Source: Empedobacter brevis NBRC 14943 = ATCC 43319 (lineage in GTDB: Bacteria; Bacteroidota; Bacteroidia; Flavobacteriales; Weeksellaceae). Taken from it: 64,000 nt of DNA. How positions within the stretch are numbered: the first letter of the stretch is position 1; each line of letters starts with the position of its first letter. Positions 35,317 to 44,496 of this stretch are shown here, in pieces. The notes beneath the pieces were generated by a model, which saw only the letters and a program-made list of their open reading frames with translations, made no database searches and was not told the DNA's origin. A program made the translations under genes and the position numbers. The DNA lies in contig NZ_KB908292.1 of NCBI RefSeq assembly GCF_000382425.1, positions 396,333 through 460,332 on the forward strand, in the 5' to 3' direction.

Positions 35317-38271
35317 TTAATCTTTATTTTCTTTAAAAAGTTTTTCCATATCACTTCTAAGTAATTTGTATATCCAATTTCTAATAACACAAAAATCATC
35401 AACTTTAGGTGTTTTTATTCCATAAATCGTTTGAACCCGATCCCGATCGTATTCGTAATGGATAATACTATTAAGTGAAAAATGTCTTAAAATTTTAACA
35501 CCATCTTCTTCAAAAGCTTTCTCCGATGACTTATTATTATAATAAATTTTTACATTTTCACCATTAGAAGGGCGGTATCCGAATAACCCCCATTTGAGAA
35601 CATCAGAGTCTTTCATATAGAAAAAGTATTCGTGTGGGCAATTTGTATAGAATGATAATTCACTTTTTAAAGTTGGAAAATTATCTTCTACAAAAGCTCT
35701 ATAACAGGATTCTAAATGTTTAAAAAAACTTTCTATGTATAATTTTGCTTGACTCGAAGTATATTGAGAAATTCTTACTTGATTTAAATTCTGTCTTCTA
35801 TCTTGTTCGTGAAATTGTTTAACTTCAGCAACTGATTTATTTGGATATGGTAAATGATAATTTTTAATTTCTTTATATCCTCTTTCTAATAGAATGTTTA
35901 CGATTTTAAATAACTCTTCGTAAATTGCAGCATCTCCTCCAAAATGAAGTTCAGGTATCTCTAAATTCGTACTTATTGCTTCTTCAACTTTTTCATCAAG
36001 CGTAGGTGAAGAAAAACCTTTTCTGTGGGTAAAGTGATAAGATACTCTAAACCTGTAAACTCTATCTCGTAAATCCGTTAAATCAATTGGATAAATTACT
36101 TCGAATCTTGGGAGATAGTAATCATTTACCTTTAAGTCATAACCTAATTTTTTATGATAATAGTAAAGTATCAAGGATATTTGTTCGAAAAGTAAAACAT
36201 CAGAATTATATGTGGTAAGTCTTCCTTTTTGAATAATATCTTTTAGCTGTTTAAATAGATTTTGTTTGATAATCTTATTTTGGTCGGGAACCAAAAGCGA
36301 TGTATTAGTTCCGTAAACAGAATTAACTCCCATCTTTAAAAAATCACATCTATCCAAATCTGAAAAAGGGTCTTTTAAATCTTTTAATTGAACTTTTTTT
36401 GCATTGGGTTCTAAATGAAACAAAGCATAACCGTCTTTATTTATAAGGTCGTTTGGAAGTATAATTCCAATTTCACCATCCGTTCTTGGGTCAAATAATT
36501 TTTTAAAATTTTTAAAATTTTCATCTAAATACAAATTATAATCTGTTACATATTGGAGAGCTTTATCCTTTTTAAACCTCGCAAGAGTAAACATATGTGA
36601 ATGACTTGCATTTTCAACATAAAAATCAATAGCACTCTGACCAATATAATTTTGATAAAATTTCTCAAGTATATTATAGAATTCAGTATCACTTAGTTTG
36701 TCTAAATTGTAACTATGGAAACATATTATGTAATCTCGAATTTTGGAATAGTAAAATGATATATTATAAGAATCTTCTTTGTTAGATTTAATAAGGATAT
36801 TTCTTGTAAATAAATCTTCAGGCAGATTCTCTTTAATTGAAAAATTTAATTTTCTAAGCAAATTATCCACATCCAATCCCTCATCTTTAAAAGCTTCTAA
36901 TGATGTATAATCATAATTCAGTAATATTTTTCCGATTTCTGATAAAATTCTAATTCCCTTTTCTGCACCTAAACTTAGTTCCGTTTTTTCAAGTGATTGT
37001 CTGATGTATATTTTTATTAACTCTTTATCATTAATTTTATCTGGTATCTGTTTATGGCTATAAACTTCACTAAATATTCTCAAGAAGAATCCATTTCTTA
37101 ATTCTTTTAATAATTCCTTTGAAATATTGCCTTGAAAGCCAAAAACACTTTTATATACTGGAATAATATTTTCCATTTCTTCATCAGTAAAATCTTCTAA
37201 TAAGAATCCCATATTACCAGAAGGCTTATTAGTTATCTCTGGAAATTTATTCAGTTCTTCATATAAATGTGATGGAGTTCCATTTATTTTTAAAATACTA
37301 TCCCAAATATTCGATTTACAGCTAATACATAACTTTACGTTACTTAAATTCCTACAAGCAAGAGCAATCTCACTCAATTCGAGTGAAATATTTGGATTAA
37401 TACTTTCATCTATCGCATCAATAAATAGTAGAACTTGTTTATTTACAAATCTTCCTAATTCATCAAGTTTCTTTAAAACTAAATCACTATCACTTTTACT
37501 GGAAAAAACACCATTCAAATCTTGCGCAATATGTTCTAATGGTGATCTATTAATTATTGAAGCATTGTAAAAAAAAACAAATTTATCTTCTAAGTTTTGG
37601 AGAGCTAATGAACAAATTACATTTGTTTTTCCAACACCAGCAGAACCTACCACACTGAAAATTTTTGCATCAGAATTGAGAAAACGATTAAATGCAAAAA
37701 GTAAATCTTGTCTTTGACAATAAAGATCTTTGACAAATTTAGAAGTGGGAGTGTTGATAGCTCCTATAATTGGTCCCATTCTATCTTGAACCTGGTTTTC
37801 ACAAAATAACATTAAATTTTCAGTAGAGAATGAAACAAATTTTTTAAGTGCTTCATACCTTATTCTTAACTCTTCATCCGTAGAAAGAGTATATCCATTT
37901 CTCCAAAAAGATGATTGCTCAGAAATTTTTTGACCCGTTAATTCAATTCTTGATACTGAATCAAAAATTCTCGTTGTATGTCCATTAGTGATTATTGTAA
38001 ATGGAGCAATATCGTCTAGTAGAGACCTCGCATATGAAATTCCTTGGTCTATATCATTTTGAGTTATGGAAATTGAATCATTTTTTAATTCGATAATGAA
38101 TAAATTTCTTCCATTTCCTTTACATAAAATGTCTGACCTACCTTTAATAGTGTGTTGTGATTTTCCGAGTCTTATAGTAAATGAATATTCTAATTTGATT
38201 TCAGAAACATTGAAGCCTAAATCATTTAAAAATGGTAAAAGCAATTTCCCTCTAACTTCTTCTTCGTTCAT
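35317..38271 (-). CDS. PD-(D/E)XK nuclease fused to a NACHT/STAND NTPase
   Basis: 984 residues. Residues 1-110 match the HsdR-type N-terminal nuclease: E4/E5 helix, 'GRSDILCKG' (D47), 'LFIIELKND' (E61, K63) and a downstream Gln/Asp helix 'QNDIDQGISYA'. An NTPase follows: Walker A 'GSAGVGKT' (209-216) and Walker B 'LLFIDAIDES' (D285, D288, E289), the NACHT-style DxxDE. From about 350 a helical region and a long C-terminal part follow, without recognisable repeats. Nuclease-STAND fusions are typical of antiphage sensors such as Avs (family knowledge). The AT-rich gene leads a three-gene operon. The C-terminus, likely the sensor, does not resemble any family I can name. Confidence 0.82.
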   Translation of the reverse strand: MNEEEVRGKLLLPFLNDLGFNVSEIKLEYSFTIRLGKSQHTIKGRSDILCKGNGRNLFIIELKNDSISITQNDIDQGISYARSLLDDIAPFTIITNGHTTRIFDSVSRIELTGQKISEQSSFWRNGYTLSTDEELRIRYEALKKFVSFSTENLMLFCENQVQDRMGPIIGAINTPTSKFVKDLYCQRQDLLFAFNRFLNSDAKIFSVVGSAGVGKTNVICSLALQNLEDKFVFFYNASIINRSPLEHIAQDLNGVFSSKSDSDLVLKKLDELGRFVNKQVLLFIDAIDESINPNISLELSEIALACRNLSNVKLCISCKSNIWDSILKINGTPSHLYEELNKFPEITNKPSGNMGFLLEDFTDEEMENIIPVYKSVFGFQGNISKELLKELRNGFFLRIFSEVYSHKQIPDKINDKELIKIYIRQSLEKTELSLGAEKGIRILSEIGKILLNYDYTSLEAFKDEGLDVDNLLRKLNFSIKENLPEDLFTRNILIKSNKEDSYNISFYYSKIRDYIICFHSYNLDKLSDTEFYNILEKFYQNYIGQSAIDFYVENASHSHMFTLARFKKDKALQYVTDYNLYLDENFKNFKKLFDPRTDGEIGIILPNDLINKDGYALFHLEPNAKKVQLKDLKDPFSDLDRCDFLKMGVNSVYGTNTSLLVPDQNKIIKQNLFKQLKDIIQKGRLTTYNSDVLLFEQISLILYYYHKKLGYDLKVNDYYLPRFEVIYPIDLTDLRDRVYRFRVSYHFTHRKGFSSPTLDEKVEEAISTNLEIPELHFGGDAAIYEELFKIVNILLERGYKEIKNYHLPYPNKSVAEVKQFHEQDRRQNLNQVRISQYTSSQAKLYIESFFKHLESCYRAFVEDNFPTLKSELSFYTNCPHEYFFYMKDSDVLKWGLFGYRPSNGENVKIYYNNKSSEKAFEEDGVKILRHFSLNSIIHYEYDRDRVQTIYGIKTPKVDDFCVIRNWIYKLLRSDMEKLFKENKD

Positions 38272-38603
38272 TAATAATAGTTATATAAGATTTCATTTTT
38301 TCACAAAATGCTCAAAATCAAATATACAAATATGCCTTATTAGGAAAAATACTTTTAGTTGAGAATTTATAAAAAGTAACTTACTAAATAAAAACAGAAG
38401 ATAAAGCTAATTCGCCTGCTCTATCAGCAATTATATTTATCAAGACATAGCGCTTTTTGCAAATACCACATTAAAGGTCTTGCACAAGGTGCAACCTCGA
38501 AAAGCTTATCAATAAAAGGACGAGAAAAAGTTACAAAAATCCTCATGTAAATGTTATAATTATAAATATTTTAGAATTTCGTTTAGTTCAATTCTAATTA
38601 GAT
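38272..38603. other. Intergenic region between the NACHT operon and the integrase gene
   Basis: It holds the promoter of the NACHT operon (divergent side) and the 3' flank of the integrase gene. One dyad, TTGCAC-AAG-GTGCAA (38474-38488), is visible. No gene or RNA is recognised. Confidence 0.4.
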
Positions 38604-39848
38604 TTAAGAAATAAAATAACTTTCCATCCCTTTAAAATTTTCGGCTACCTTCTCCATATCTTTTCCTACTTTCTCGTTTAATATTTTTGCATAGATTTGT
38701 GTAGTTGCGATATTTTTATGTCCCATCATTTTGCTCAGACTTTCAAGCGGAACACCTTCACTGAGAAATAAGGTAGCAAAAGTATGGCGTGCCAAATGGA
38801 ATGTTACTTTTTTGTTTTCAAGACAGGCAATCAATTGGGATATTTTATTAAGGCTCTCATTGCAGTTATTATTGGCAGGTACGGGGAATACGAGTCCATT
38901 TTTGGAAAAACCTTCATACTTATGGATAATCATTTTTGGAATATCTAAAAGCATCACATTGGATGAGGTCGATGTTTTTCTCCTGCGAATGATAATCCAT
39001 TCCTTGCCATCAAAAAACTCTTGAATATTGCTTTTTTTCAATCCTTTTATATCAGAATAAGAAAGCCCAGTAAAACAGCTGAAAACAAAAAGGTCTTTTA
39101 CCAATTCATCTTTCTTTTTAATACACTCAAAAATAACAAGTTGTTCCAATTCACTTCGTAGCAGATATCCACGATCTCTATCTTTCTTAGTATTCTTATA
39201 TTCACTGAATGGATTGCTGGAAAGATGTCTCCTGCTTAGTGCCAGTCGGCACAAAGTTGTTAGCCCAATCATATAAACCCAGATTGTATTGTGTTCCAGA
39301 CTTTGGTCATTACGAAGATAGTAATCGAATTCCTGAATAAATTCACAATTAATTGTTTTGAAAGGAATATCAGAAGTTTTATATTTCGAAAGAGCAAAAC
39401 TTCTGAGGTGAATCAAAAGACTCTTGTATTTTCCTAGAGTACCGTATGCTCTAAGTCCACTATCTACTTTTTTCTCAAAGTCCAGTAAAAATTTATCGTA
39501 GAATTTAAAAAATGTCAGCTCTCCACTGTCCATACCAAGAAAAACATCTTTCAGCTTATTGCTGTTCACACTTCCATCACTATCCATAATTTTTGAGTGG
39601 CACCTTTCAATACCCAAACGTATGCTGTCAAGTCTAGTGTTGAGACTCTGTGCCTCTTTGCTTTTGCCTGAAACCCTTCCGTATTTCAAGTCCCACGCAG
39701 AAGCAGAAATATCTAGTTTTGCACTGAATGTGGATTGCTTGCCGTTGACAGTTATCCTGCACATAATTGGCACCAGTCCGTTTTTTTTTGGTGCATTCTT
39801 TTTAAGGTAGAATAATACCTTGAACGTTGATCTTTTTTTAGTTTCCAT
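38604..39848 (-). CDS. int: Tyrosine integrase, IntDOT-like
   Basis: 414 residues from the ATG at 39848 (METKKRSTF). A longer frame from 39911 adds an implausible N-terminus. An arm-binding N-terminal domain ('VLFYLKKNAPKKNGLVPIMCRI') and a SAM-like core-binding domain (about 90-190) precede the catalytic domain. Catalytic residues seen: lysine in 'IRRRKTS', HxxR in 'HLARHTFATLF', H in 'MMGHKNI' and nucleophile Y in 'TQIYAKI'. At the Arg-I position the motif reads 'FTGLSYSDIKGL', with Ser where most tyrosine recombinases have Arg. IntDOT of CTnDOT shows the same substitution (family knowledge). It lies 115 bases from the right end repeat. Confidence 0.93.
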   Translation of the reverse strand: METKKRSTFKVLFYLKKNAPKKNGLVPIMCRITVNGKQSTFSAKLDISASAWDLKYGRVSGKSKEAQSLNTRLDSIRLGIERCHSKIMDSDGSVNSNKLKDVFLGMDSGELTFFKFYDKFLLDFEKKVDSGLRAYGTLGKYKSLLIHLRSFALSKYKTSDIPFKTINCEFIQEFDYYLRNDQSLEHNTIWVYMIGLTTLCRLALSRRHLSSNPFSEYKNTKKDRDRGYLLRSELEQLVIFECIKKKDELVKDLFVFSCFTGLSYSDIKGLKKSNIQEFFDGKEWIIIRRRKTSTSSNVMLLDIPKMIIHKYEGFSKNGLVFPVPANNNCNESLNKISQLIACLENKKVTFHLARHTFATLFLSEGVPLESLSKMMGHKNIATTQIYAKILNEKVGKDMEKVAENFKGMESYFIS

Positions 39849-39962
39849 AACTGAAGATTTCTTAATATTAAAATTAAAAATTATTGAGCTTGGAAACAAC
39901 ATGAAACACAATGCAATAAACTGAAAAACAGCAATTTAAAAATTATTTAGAGATTTTATAAA

Positions 39963-39978
39963 GTAACGATTTGGTAAC
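39963..39978 (+). repeat. Right end repeat of the island (attR candidate)
   Basis: GTAACGATTTGGTAAC, identical to 7407-7422. It lies between the integrase start and the first chromosomal gene to the right, the normal place for an attachment site. Confidence 0.75.
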
Positions 39979-40131
39979 CTAACTTTTGTAATCTCGTGCA
40001 TTTTATTGCTTTCTATTGCAATACCAAAAAGTGTAAAACAGTCACAAATCCTTTATTTGCAAATGTTTTACCTGTTTTTTATCTTTGATGTTTTTTATCT
40101 AAAACTTTATTTTATACTTGATTATTTATTT

Positions 40132-40887
40132 TTATCTTGTTGTATAACCTCCATTTGCAAATATCGTTTGCCCTGTAATCCACCAACCATCAGTTACTAA
40201 AAATTCAACCAAAGGAGCAATATCTTTTATATCTGTTAATCCTCCAAGCGCAGAAGCAGATGTATGATAAGCTACAGCTTCCGGTTCCTCTTGTCCATAA
40301 AAAAATGGTGTATCCATTGGTCCTGGTGCAACTCCTGTAACAGAAATTCCCCGATTCCCGAATTCTTTAGAAGCCATTCTCGTAAAATGCTCCACAGGCG
40401 CTTTTGAACCAGCATAAGTAGAATACAATCCTGTATAAGCTGCTAAAAGTGATGTTACAATCGTGCATATTTTTCCATTGTCATTAAGATGTTTTCCTGC
40501 TTCTTGAATAAAGAAATAGGCCACTTTCGAATTAATATCAAACATAGTATCATATTCTTCTTCAGTTGTCTCAAGGTATGTTTTTTTCAAAACCATTCCT
40601 ACTGTATTAATCGCAATATCAACTTTTCCAAATCTATTTTTTGTTTCTTCAAAAAGCTTTTTAATATTTTCTACTTTTGTTAAATCTGCCTGAAATAGAA
40701 ATGCCTGTCCGTCTGAATTTATTATTTCTGTCAATGTCTTTTCAGCCTCAACTTTTGTCTGATCGCTATTATAGTGAATTGCGACTTTAGCTCCTTTTGC
40801 AGCAAAATCTCGGCTTAATAAACCTCCTAAATTTTTTGCACCACCAGCTATTAATACGACTTTTCCGTCTAAATTGTTTCTTTTCAT
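40132..40887 (-). CDS. Short-chain dehydrogenase/reductase (SDR), chromosomal
   Basis: 251 residues, classical SDR: 'LIAGGAKNLGG' cofactor loop (11-21), 'AINTVGMVL' near 88, 'IVTSLLAAYTG' with the catalytic serine, 'YAGSKAPVEHF' with Tyr/Lys, and a closing 'GWWITGQTIFANGGYTTR'. It is an NAD(P)-dependent oxidoreductase of unknown substrate. It is the first gene outside the island and is preceded by about 100 bases of promoter region shared with the divergent membrane-protein gene. Confidence 0.9.
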   Translation of the reverse strand: MKRNNLDGKVVLIAGGAKNLGGLLSRDFAAKGAKVAIHYNSDQTKVEAEKTLTEIINSDGQAFLFQADLTKVENIKKLFEETKNRFGKVDIAINTVGMVLKKTYLETTEEEYDTMFDINSKVAYFFIQEAGKHLNDNGKICTIVTSLLAAYTGLYSTYAGSKAPVEHFTRMASKEFGNRGISVTGVAPGPMDTPFFYGQEEPEAVAYHTSASALGGLTDIKDIAPLVEFLVTDGWWITGQTIFANGGYTTR

Positions 40888-41044
40888 TTTATTTTGTTTT
40901 CAATACTTTACGATTCATAAGATTTAATGAAAACAAAAATAGTCATGACAAAAAAATATAATATGGTGAACTTTTCGGATTTTTTAAGTGCTAAATTCAG
41001 AAGTAGTCTTATTACTGCATTTTTTATTTTATGTATATTTGAAT

Positions 41045-41467
41045 ATGTTGACGACGAAAGACAAAATAAAACTCATTTATCAACCTTGGTTAATTAGCTC
41101 ATTCATTTTTACGATTGGTTTCACCTTCTGTTTCACTTTTCTAAAAAGTATATTTCTTGACCATATTGATTTATTTAGTATAGACTTTATCTTTCCTATA
41201 ATATTCGGATTCATTTTTGTATTTGTCTATTTATATAAATTTCCTTTTAGCAGTCTTATCATAGAGAATAAATTTAATTTTACTCGTTCGATACTTTTCT
41301 ATACCATAACACCTTTATATATGCTTCAACATGTCATCTCAAAATATTTATTGAAAGAGCAATATATTCAACCTTTGATTTTATTTGTAGTTTTAGAAGT
41401 TTTTATTCTCCTTGTATTCTTGAGTACGCTTAAATTTGTCAAAGTAAAACACACTACTCAACTTTAA
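41045..41467 (+). CDS. Small membrane protein of unknown function
   Basis: 140 residues from the ATG at 41045; an in-frame codon at 40988 would add a hydrophobic extension that overlaps the promoter region. Four hydrophobic segments are visible (about 15-35, 48-66, 85-100, 113-132), with a basic N-terminus ('TTKDKIKLIYQPW'). No family is recognised. It overlaps the convergent GreA-like gene by 14 bases at their 3' ends. Confidence 0.55.
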   Translation: MLTTKDKIKLIYQPWLISSFIFTIGFTFCFTFLKSIFLDHIDLFSIDFIFPIIFGFIFVFVYLYKFPFSSLIIENKFNFTRSILFYTITPLYMLQHVISKYLLKEQYIQPLILFVVLEVFILLVFLSTLKFVKVKHTTQL

Positions 41468-41891
41468 AAATCTGAAACGTCTTTTTATTCATTTCGAATG
41501 AGTCACTCTCTGTTTTACCCATTATTTTTTTAGCCAAAGGCGTTTGTGAAGAAAGGATAAAAATCTTTTTGTTTTCAAACATAATTTCACCAAAGCTGCA
41601 AGCAATACAAAAATTCCCCATCGAAGTTTCAATATAACTGCCCAAACCAATCGTCTTATTTTCGAGAATTTTTATTTTTAAAAAAAATTCTTGCTGAACC
41701 AGTATTTCATTCAATTGATTTTGAATTCTTGTAATTTCTTGCTGCATCATTTCGCGAGACGTTTCGTACTTATCGCCCATACTGCTTTTTGTATCGCTAT
41801 TGGAAGCTCGTAAATCCTCAATCAAATGATTCAAATAATTTATTTTATCTTCTATTTGATTTTCAATAAACTGATATAATTCTGTTTTCAT
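41454..41891 (-). CDS. GreA/GreB-like transcription elongation factor homologue
   Basis: 145 residues: an N-terminal coiled coil ('SMGDKYETSREMMQQEITRIQNQL' split over residues 36-60) and a C-terminal FKBP-like domain with 'TPLAKKIMGKTESDSFEM' (the GreA 'SPLGxALxGKxxGD' box). It may bind the RNA polymerase secondary channel. The tip acidic pair of GreA is not obvious, so cleavage activity is uncertain. Such flavobacterial proteins are often mislabelled 3-oxoacyl-ACP synthase. It is 9 bases downstream of the MFS gene on the same strand. Confidence 0.75.
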   Translation of the reverse strand: MKTELYQFIENQIEDKINYLNHLIEDLRASNSDTKSSMGDKYETSREMMQQEITRIQNQLNEILVQQEFFLKIKILENKTIGLGSYIETSMGNFCIACSFGEIMFENKKIFILSSQTPLAKKIMGKTESDSFEMNKKTFQIFKVE

Positions 41892-41900
41892 ACTCTTTCG

Positions 41901-43091
41901 TTAAACTGTTTGTGGTCTATTCTTAAATTTAAGCATATAGAATGTTCCCAAAAGACAAATAAATGCTGAGATATAAATGACCATTGGAATACGATCGATA
42001 TAATCTTGAAAATACCAACCCGCACATAAAGCACCAAGCCCTATTCCGGCTTCCATTGCAATATACATCGTCGCCATTGCTTTTCCTCTTTCGTCTGCTT
42101 TACTAAAATCAATCGTCCAGGCATTGAGTGCCGGGGAAAGAATTCCGGTTGAAATTCCATACATCAAACCACCTAAAATTAATCCTATTTTCGAATCAAT
42201 TGAAGCTAATATAACCAAAGCTGAAATCAACAGCACCAACCCTATTTTTATAACCAAAACACGCCCTCTTTGATCTGAAATTTTTCCCGCAAAAAACCGA
42301 ACCATCATCGATGCAATAGTAAAAACAATAAAGAAAACACCTTTGTTCTTAAACCCTAAGTGCTCTGTCCAATCTGGTATTAATGTCAAAATTGAACCGT
42401 AGGCCATATAAGAAAGAAACGTAATCAATGCTGCCGGTAATGCTTCTTTTGCTAATACATCGTGCCTTGATATTTTCAATAATCCAAACGAGAATTTCTG
42501 CTTATTCTGCAAGGTTTCTTTCATATTGAACAAGATCAATATTGATAACAACGCAAAAAATGAAGAGGTAAAAAACATGACATTAATCGACGAATACAAT
42601 GTAATTGTACTTCCCAATGCCGGACCGATTGCCATTCCGATACTGAAACAAATTCCGTGCAAACCCAATGCTTCGCCCCAACGTTCGCGCGGAATAATAT
42701 CAGCAATGTAAGCTGCTGTAGCCGTTGGTTTAAAACCTGTCGAAAAACCATGTACCAATCGTAAAAACAAAAATCCAGAAACGGTTGTCAAAACAGGATA
42801 TAAAATTCCACAGACAAAACAGACGATAGAACCGACCGCCATAATGGGAACACGCCCGATTTTGTCCGTTAATTTTCCGCTAAAAGGTCTCGAAATTCCG
42901 GCTGTTAACGTAAACAATGCAATGATAAACCCTTTGTATTCCGCTCCTCCCATACGACTTAAATAAGCGGGCAATTCCGGAATCATCATGTTGAAACTCG
43001 CTGAAAATAAAAGCGAACTGAAACACATTAAAATAAATTGGAGGTTGTAAACGGGATCGGAGCTTAATTTCTTTTTAATGGCAGAAAACAT
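41901..43091 (-). CDS. MFS transporter
   Basis: 396 residues with 12 predicted membrane helices. The MFS signature 'GKLTDKIGRVPIMAVG' lies in the loop after helix 2 and its counterpart 'GKISDQRGRVLVIKIG' in the second half. The family exports small molecules or drugs by proton antiport; the substrate cannot be read. It is first in a probable operon with the GreA-like gene (9-base gap). Confidence 0.92.
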   Translation of the reverse strand: MFSAIKKKLSSDPVYNLQFILMCFSSLLFSASFNMMIPELPAYLSRMGGAEYKGFIIALFTLTAGISRPFSGKLTDKIGRVPIMAVGSIVCFVCGILYPVLTTVSGFLFLRLVHGFSTGFKPTATAAYIADIIPRERWGEALGLHGICFSIGMAIGPALGSTITLYSSINVMFFTSSFFALLSILILFNMKETLQNKQKFSFGLLKISRHDVLAKEALPAALITFLSYMAYGSILTLIPDWTEHLGFKNKGVFFIVFTIASMMVRFFAGKISDQRGRVLVIKIGLVLLISALVILASIDSKIGLILGGLMYGISTGILSPALNAWTIDFSKADERGKAMATMYIAMEAGIGLGALCAGWYFQDYIDRIPMVIYISAFICLLGTFYMLKFKNRPQTV

Positions 43092-43567
43092 ATACGGATT
43101 TTTTGCAAAGGTAATTTATCTGAGCGTAAACAAACTACCCAATTATAAAAGTTAAAAAGAAAACAATTGTTTATTTTCACAACAATAGTTATGATATTAT
43201 TTCTTTTTTAGAGTTAAGAACAAAATAATTAATTAGAGTAAAACAGAATAATAGTAAAACGATTTTTTGATATCAAAACTGAATACTACAAATTATCAGG
43301 GTTAAGAGGAATACAAAATTTGTCATTTAAGCACTCAAAGTGAAACGTATGAATAGCTATACTTATACAAAAATGGAAAGAAGATTATTAAAATCTCACA
43401 ATTCTATCATAAAAACTATTTTGAAATCAAGAATCAAATTCAAACTATGATAAACTACCTTGGGTACGAAAAATTATCTTCTATAGATGAGCTTTACTGA
43501 GATATTCAAATAACAAAAAACTATATATAAGTGTATTTTTAAAATAAACCTACAGGACAAATTTAAA
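43092..43567. other. AT-rich intergenic region, no gene supported
   Basis: About 480 bases between divergently oriented flanks. A short open stretch (43365-43500) reads through a stop and matches nothing I know. No RNA structure or repeat is seen apart from the terminator at its right end. Confidence 0.5.
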
Positions 43568-43594
43568 AAAGCTCCCGAGAGAGGGAGCTTTCTA
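43565..43594 (-). terminator. Terminator of the MetX-like gene
   Basis: On the minus strand AAAGCTCCC and GGGAGCTTT pair around TCTCTC (43568-43591), followed by further T. It lies directly after the stop at 43596. Confidence 0.9.
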
Positions 43595-43595
43595 T

Positions 43596-44390
43596 TTATG
43601 CGACATTATTGATGAATTCTTTTTCGAGAATGCCGTCTACTATTTTTTCAACTTCATCGATGTTGGCTTTCAATAATTCGTTGTCTTCTATTTGTTCTAT
43701 TTCGTGAAACTGCACATGCTTGTTAAACTCTTGCAATTTTGCATAATATCTTTTCAATTCCGCTTTATTAAAAACGTTTCCGTTCTTCACATAAATCACA
43801 TGTATTTTTGATTTTATGTATTGCGAAACTTCCAAAATATCACCTCTGTTTCTTGAAATATCAATCGAATAAAAAATTGATTTTAAATACTCACTTTTTG
43901 CCGTTGGTTCTTTCACCAACCAATCTGTTGTTTTCGGACTCGCTGCTATCGGAATAATGTTCAACACTTTATTCGGGAACAAGCACGCCATTTCCCATGC
44001 TAATCCTCCTCCTAAATCTGCACCAATCACTGCAAAAACCTCTTGTACTTCCAATTCAAATAACGTCAACCAAAACAACACCGCCACATCACGCGCTGTG
44101 ATATGATCGCGCGGAATGTAATCATATTTTATGGTTTCAGAAACGCCATTTCCAGGAATATCAATACTGATTACCGTATATTCATTCAAATCAATTGCTT
44201 TGTTTTTTCCCATGACACCATCCCAATGATAGGTACAATCAGAATCCCCGTGTAAGGAGTGATTAATCAAAATGACTGGAGCAGTTCCTAAAGGAAGTCC
44301 AAAAATTTGAAATGTTACCGAAACATTATTTAAAATTGTATTGTCCTCTAAAGGCCAAACCGGAATAGTTAATTGTTGTAAACTTTGCAT
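43596..44390 (-). CDS. MetX-like alpha/beta-hydrolase with altered catalytic triad
   Basis: 264 residues related to homoserine acetyltransferases: 'ILINHSLHGDSDCTYHWDG' and the nucleophile-elbow region 'FAVIGADLGGGLAWEMACLFP'. The elbow has D125 where MetX has Ser, and the C-terminal 'GHD' histidine region reads 'IEDNELL' with no histidine. The chain is also about 80 residues shorter than MetX. It is therefore either a regulatory pseudo-enzyme, an Asp-nucleophile hydrolase, or a partner subunit. A candidate leader peptide and attenuator precede it, suggesting amino-acid control. Confidence 0.78.
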   Translation of the reverse strand: MQSLQQLTIPVWPLEDNTILNNVSVTFQIFGLPLGTAPVILINHSLHGDSDCTYHWDGVMGKNKAIDLNEYTVISIDIPGNGVSETIKYDYIPRDHITARDVAVLFWLTLFELEVQEVFAVIGADLGGGLAWEMACLFPNKVLNIIPIAASPKTTDWLVKEPTAKSEYLKSIFYSIDISRNRGDILEVSQYIKSKIHVIYVKNGNVFNKAELKRYYAKLQEFNKHVQFHEIEQIEDNELLKANIDEVEKIVDGILEKEFINNVA

Positions 44391-44430
44391 TGTTTTTAAT
44401 TTTATATTGGTAATTGTTGTTTTCGTTTAT

Positions 44431-44464
44431 TCAAAAAAAATCCCCATCGAAGCTCGACAGGGAA
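44431..44464 (-). terminator. Attenuator-like terminator before the MetX-like gene
   Basis: Read on the minus strand, TCCCTGTCGA-GCT-TCGATGGGGA (with two G-T wobbles) is followed by eight T. It lies between the leader ORF (44497-44574) and the gene starting at 44390, so readthrough would be needed for expression. Confidence 0.65.
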
Positions 44465-44496
44465 ATTTAAAATATATTAAAAAATAAAATCTCTTT

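Larger units (their letters stand above)
7407..39978. mobile_element. Integrative/mobilisable genomic island (IntDOT-like integrase, MobA/B, RteC)
   Basis: A segment of about 32.6 kb between exact direct copies of GTAACGATTTGGTAAC. A tyrosine integrase lies just inside the right copy. The interior contains RteC, MobA/MobB, DUF3408 and excisionase-like genes, all typical of Bacteroidota conjugative transposons, plus cargo and defence genes. The genes outside both ends (aceBA, SDR-GreA-MFS) look chromosomal. No coupling protein or type IV secretion genes are visible, so transfer would need help from a resident conjugative element. Cargo from 9 to 20 kb looks noticeably more GC-rich than the AT-rich defence block, suggesting mosaic assembly (judged by eye). 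Confidence 0.85.

Noticed and set aside
7430..40022. Related 18-base sequences GTTGCTTTGTATTTCAAC (7430) and ATTGCTTTCTATTGCAAT (40005) as att cores
   Set aside because: They match at 14 of 18 positions but lie at different distances from the exact 16-bp repeats, so the resemblance may be chance; kept only as an alternative.
43320..43552. Possible transposase or integrase relic
   Set aside because: A short coding-like stretch is interrupted by stops and matches no family I can name.
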